Positions 60,921-64,000 of a DNA stretch of 64,000 nucleotides are shown one piece after another (position 1 is the first letter of the stretch; each line of letters starts with the position of its first letter). The DNA is taken from the NCBI GenBank assembly GCA_014706295.1, contig JACSVZ010000007.1:46390975-46454974 (forward strand), given 5' to 3'. The DNA is from Lycocorax pyrrhopterus obiensis (lineage: Eukaryota; Chordata; Aves; Passeriformes; Paradisaeidae). Under the pieces are notes generated by a model. The model was not told where the DNA came from. It ran no database searches and saw only the letters and a program-made list of their open reading frames with translations. The translations under genes were made by a program, and so were the position numbers.

Positions 60921-63900
60921 GAAAGAGCAGCAAAAACATTCAACAACTTAGGTTTTTTTCATATGCTTGTCAATTGTACTTGGACACGAAAGAACCACGC
61001 AGACTCAGCTTAGTTCAGGACAGAAAAGAGCCAGGAAAAGCCCCAGGCTGTTTATTTTACTTTATATGTGTGTGTTCTTAGGAATGACCGTGGATTGGAG
61101 GATGAGGTTACCACTTCTCCAACCACACCGGTCAGACGAAAAGTCCATCAAACTTCTCCGCCTCAGGAGAAGGAATGAAAACAAAAAGGAACGATTAGCT
61201 AAACATAACCATGTTTACAGAAAGTGTGTGAGAAACTTTATCACAGAAATGAAAACATCAAAAGACTGCAAATTTCAGGGCGACACTTGTCCTCAAGTCT
61301 TTCTCAAAAAAAAAGAAAATAAATATGTAATAAATAGAACAAGGAAAGGTATGTCTACTTGGGTGATGTTCAAAAGTTCAGTTGCATCAGACTCAACTGT
61401 TTTTAAACTTTTCAAGGAAGCAGGTCATTGTGGAATTATTATGAAAAAAACATTCAAGGGAGGAAAAAAAATTAGTATCTCTGCAGACTTATATCACCTT
61501 TAAATCAATATTGAACCACTTTCTGAGAATGCTGAAATTTTATGATCTAATGGAGAGACTTTAAATAAAATGTAAAATGTAGTAGGATTTCGAGGTTATG
61601 AGTCAGATCATAAAAATCCTGAAAATCATATTTCCAAAAGGAAAAAAATATGGAGAAGCTGGTTTCTTTCTGATCTCTCAATTTTTAACACTCACTTGGC
61701 AATATAGCAATGGGGGTGGGGGAAAGGAATCAAAATGCTTTAAAATGAAAACTAACAAAGCAGCAACTGCCTTCAGTAAATTCAAGCAGCCCTTGAGGCT
61801 ATCTTCTACATTCCCATAACATCATGTTTTAAACTGTTTCCTTGTCCACACAAGCTGGAAGCTTATTTATTCTGAACGGTGGCTGAAATTCTAAAGCCAA
61901 TACTGTGATGTAGTGCCAAGTGTCACAAAATCCACAACAAAATTAAGGGAGTTGGGAACCTTGTTGAAGTCTTCACTATTTTGCTTTACTTAAACTCCCA
62001 TAATTCTCTTTGTGACTATAGGTTTACCAGTTTTAACAGCAAAGGCCAATTACTCCTGCAATTATTCTGTGTTTATAATAAAACAGCAGTCGGCGGCACT
62101 CATTCTAGTTCGGTAAAGGAGGGCAATAACTGACAATTTATGCCCATCAGTGTTGCAACAGCATGACTCTGCTAGAATTTCCTAATTCTAAACATGGAGT
62201 CATTTACAGAAGGCCTCTTGAGGAGGGATTCAGTGTGGAGATCGTACCAGATCAGAGATTAAAAAAATCACTTGATTTCCATACCTGGTTTGCCCATGGT
62301 TAAGCTAATAGTTGTTCTTGTTTGGGCTTCAGCCCATTCATCACCCACTGCCCCATCACAGGACAAGAGTGTCCAGAGCAGCAGGAGAAGTTTTGAAAGT
62401 GACCATTCTCCATATGTCTTATGGGTCCTTGCTCCTCTCACCTATGCTACATTCAGATCCAGAAGGTCCTGTCACTGGAGAAGAATAGGGATATGTCTCA
62501 GCTGCCTCTTTGGCTCTGGTCTTATCAAAACTCCTGCCACAGCTAGCTTTAACTTTCAAATCCTTTGCCAGAGAAAGAGCAACAGAGTCAAGAAAGGAAA
62601 GGTGGTCATAGAAAGAGGTCACCTAGTACACAGCTTACATCTCTGCCCCAAGGCAGGACCAGCCATATCTGATTATTTCAGTCATTCAGCCATCTCATTG
62701 CTATATCTATATCCTGTACCTTATATGTAATCTGTAGACGTTTATTTAATCACTTTCCTTCTAACATTCAGACCACACTAAGCAAACTGGAGTTCGATAG
62801 CCTTCTGAAATACTGCTTCCTGAGGTTTTTTTTTTCAGCTGGGCTGATCAAGACTCTTCAGTAACATCAGAATATTCTACATCAATTGCTTGGCTTTTGT
62901 CTCATCACTGTCCATCATTGAGACGGTAGAGTTTTGAGGTCATATTTTCCTTCTCTATTCTGCTCTGCTTAGGCAAGCCAGGCTCATTAGCTTAACTTCC
63001 ATTCTTTTCTATCTTTTAAAAGTGCAACATCATCATATTTGGAACAATGACTAGCTGAAATGAATCCAGTACTCTGCGTCTTTAATGCATATCTGTTGAC
63101 AGTATTTGTTCTCCTGAGATTGTAGTCACCTCTGTTTCTCACCAGTTTTAAACAAACCAAACCATTTCTCCTGTATTGAGATGATAGTTTCCCTTAAAGT
63201 AAGTAATTGTATCTTATCATAATACTGAATAAAACAGTAAATCTGACCAACTGTCTGGTTGCCTTACACTTAATCAGCCTCTGAACAAGGTTAAACCTTC
63301 ATTGCAGCAAAGAATTCCTACCCTGTCCCAATGTATTTCTGTTTTGTGTGTGCTGTACAGCTGGAGTCAACAGATAACATCATTTGTAAATGTCAGCTTG
63401 AGTATAATCTATCCAACCCAGCTCAAATCTTTTTGGTCACAGAACAGTTTATCCAGAGATATCTTTAAGTTTTTAAGCATTATACCCCAGCAGGAGACCT
63501 CCTTGTTCTTCATATGCACAGAGGAAGGCATGAAATACAAGAAAATTATAATATACTTCTGAAGGGAAACAACTCCCTTTCTTCTGAAATCAATCATAGT
63601 GGCATTCATGTGAAGAAATAGCATGAAACCTCTTTTTCTTTTCTGTATATTCAGTTTGTGCATCTTGAAGGAGCATTTAGAAGCTAGCAAATTATTTTGC
63701 AAATGATGAGAACACCAAAGCACAAGAGATAGACGATTTAGCTACTTAGTACTTAGTCATCCAAATCAGGCAACATCTAGGTAAACTTTCCAGCAGCTTG
63801 TAACCCTGAGCCACAAAAAGGAAGAACAAGGCAGTTCCAATAATTTACTTGTAATATTTGACACTCTTTATTCATTGTTACAACCAGCTTAAGCAAAACT

Positions 63901-64000
63901 TACTAAAGTCCTTACAGTCTGACACAGTTTTTCTATACATGTTTGATCTGCTTCTTTTTACTTCAAACTGTTCATGTTTTGCCAAACTTGCAAAGGAGGA
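60921..64000. other. AT-rich sequence, no gene recognised
   Basis: About 3.1 kb. It contains the two longest open frames outside CR1: 60,967-61,503 (178 codons, Lys/Arg-rich, no recognised motif) and 62,272-62,730 (152 codons, with a hydrophobic start near residues 9-20). Neither has a family I know, flanking splice logic or strong codon bias, so I leave them uncalled. Confidence 0.35.

Noticed and set aside
60967..61503. 178-codon open frame, the longest outside CR1
   Set aside because: Composition follows local A-richness (Lys/Arg-heavy). No motif, family or splice context is recognised. It remains possible as an unknown gene but is not supported.
62272..62730. 152-codon open frame with a hydrophobic start
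   Set aside because: The signal-like segment is weak, the remainder is unlike any protein I know, and an opposite-strand frame overlaps it.
1..64000. CRISPR arrays, operons, tRNA or rRNA genes, or a complete provirus
   Set aside because: No regularly spaced short direct repeats with unique spacers, no tRNA-like clover-leaf or A/B-box sequence that I could support, and no gag/pol/env reading frames between LTRs. The window is vertebrate nuclear DNA.

Overview
This is a stretch of bird nuclear genome. It carries many 3' fragments of CR1-type LINEs with the usual short terminal repeat resembling ATTCTATGATTCTATG, several solo LTRs of kinds familiar from avian endogenous retroviruses, and degenerate interstitial telomere-like (CCCTAA)n DNA. 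The rest is AT-rich, non-repetitive DNA typical of a gene-poor region or very long introns. I see no bacterial or organellar features, no rRNA or tRNA gene, and no CRISPR array. I cannot name any host protein-coding gene.

Layout. 1-14 kb: AT-rich sequence with CR1 fragments near 0.2, 0.8, 6.2-7.2 and 8.9 kb, two solo LTRs of one family (about 1.96-2.53 and 13.39-13.93 kb), and a possible 75-bp exon at 7.87 kb. 14.1-18.3 kb: the most unusual part. Five blocks of degenerate telomere-like repeat all have the C-rich strand on +. The first three are separated by copies of a recurring AT-rich spacer of about 85 bp, so this is a compound array rather than one telomere remnant. A long LTR-like element (about 16.0-17.87 kb, itself probably interrupted) lies between the fourth and fifth blocks. 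18.4-28.9 kb: a CR1 fragment, a candidate LTR-like GC-rich block, a third copy of the first LTR family at 24.19 kb, and AT-rich sequence. 28.9-30.1 kb: a minus-strand CR1 with remains of reverse transcriptase. 30-64 kb: mostly AT-rich single-copy DNA with small CR1 ends (33.3, 34.5, 51.8, 54.0 and 60.6 kb), AT and TC/AC microsatellites, long G, C and T runs, and a few candidate exons and candidate conserved noncoding blocks.

Coding content. The only sequence I recognise as protein-derived is broken CR1 reverse transcriptase. The best candidate for a host coding exon is on + at 49,021-49,201: an acceptor-like site, then an open frame of protein-like composition ending in a stop. Weaker candidates are at 7,868-7,942, 44,638-44,704 and 56,192-56,527. 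They cannot be joined into one gene from sequence alone. Long reading frames in the telomere-like DNA come from its hexamer periodicity and are not genes.

Calls for CR1 and LTR families rest on my recognition of family sequence features, not on a database search. Element edges are approximate, usually within tens of bases.
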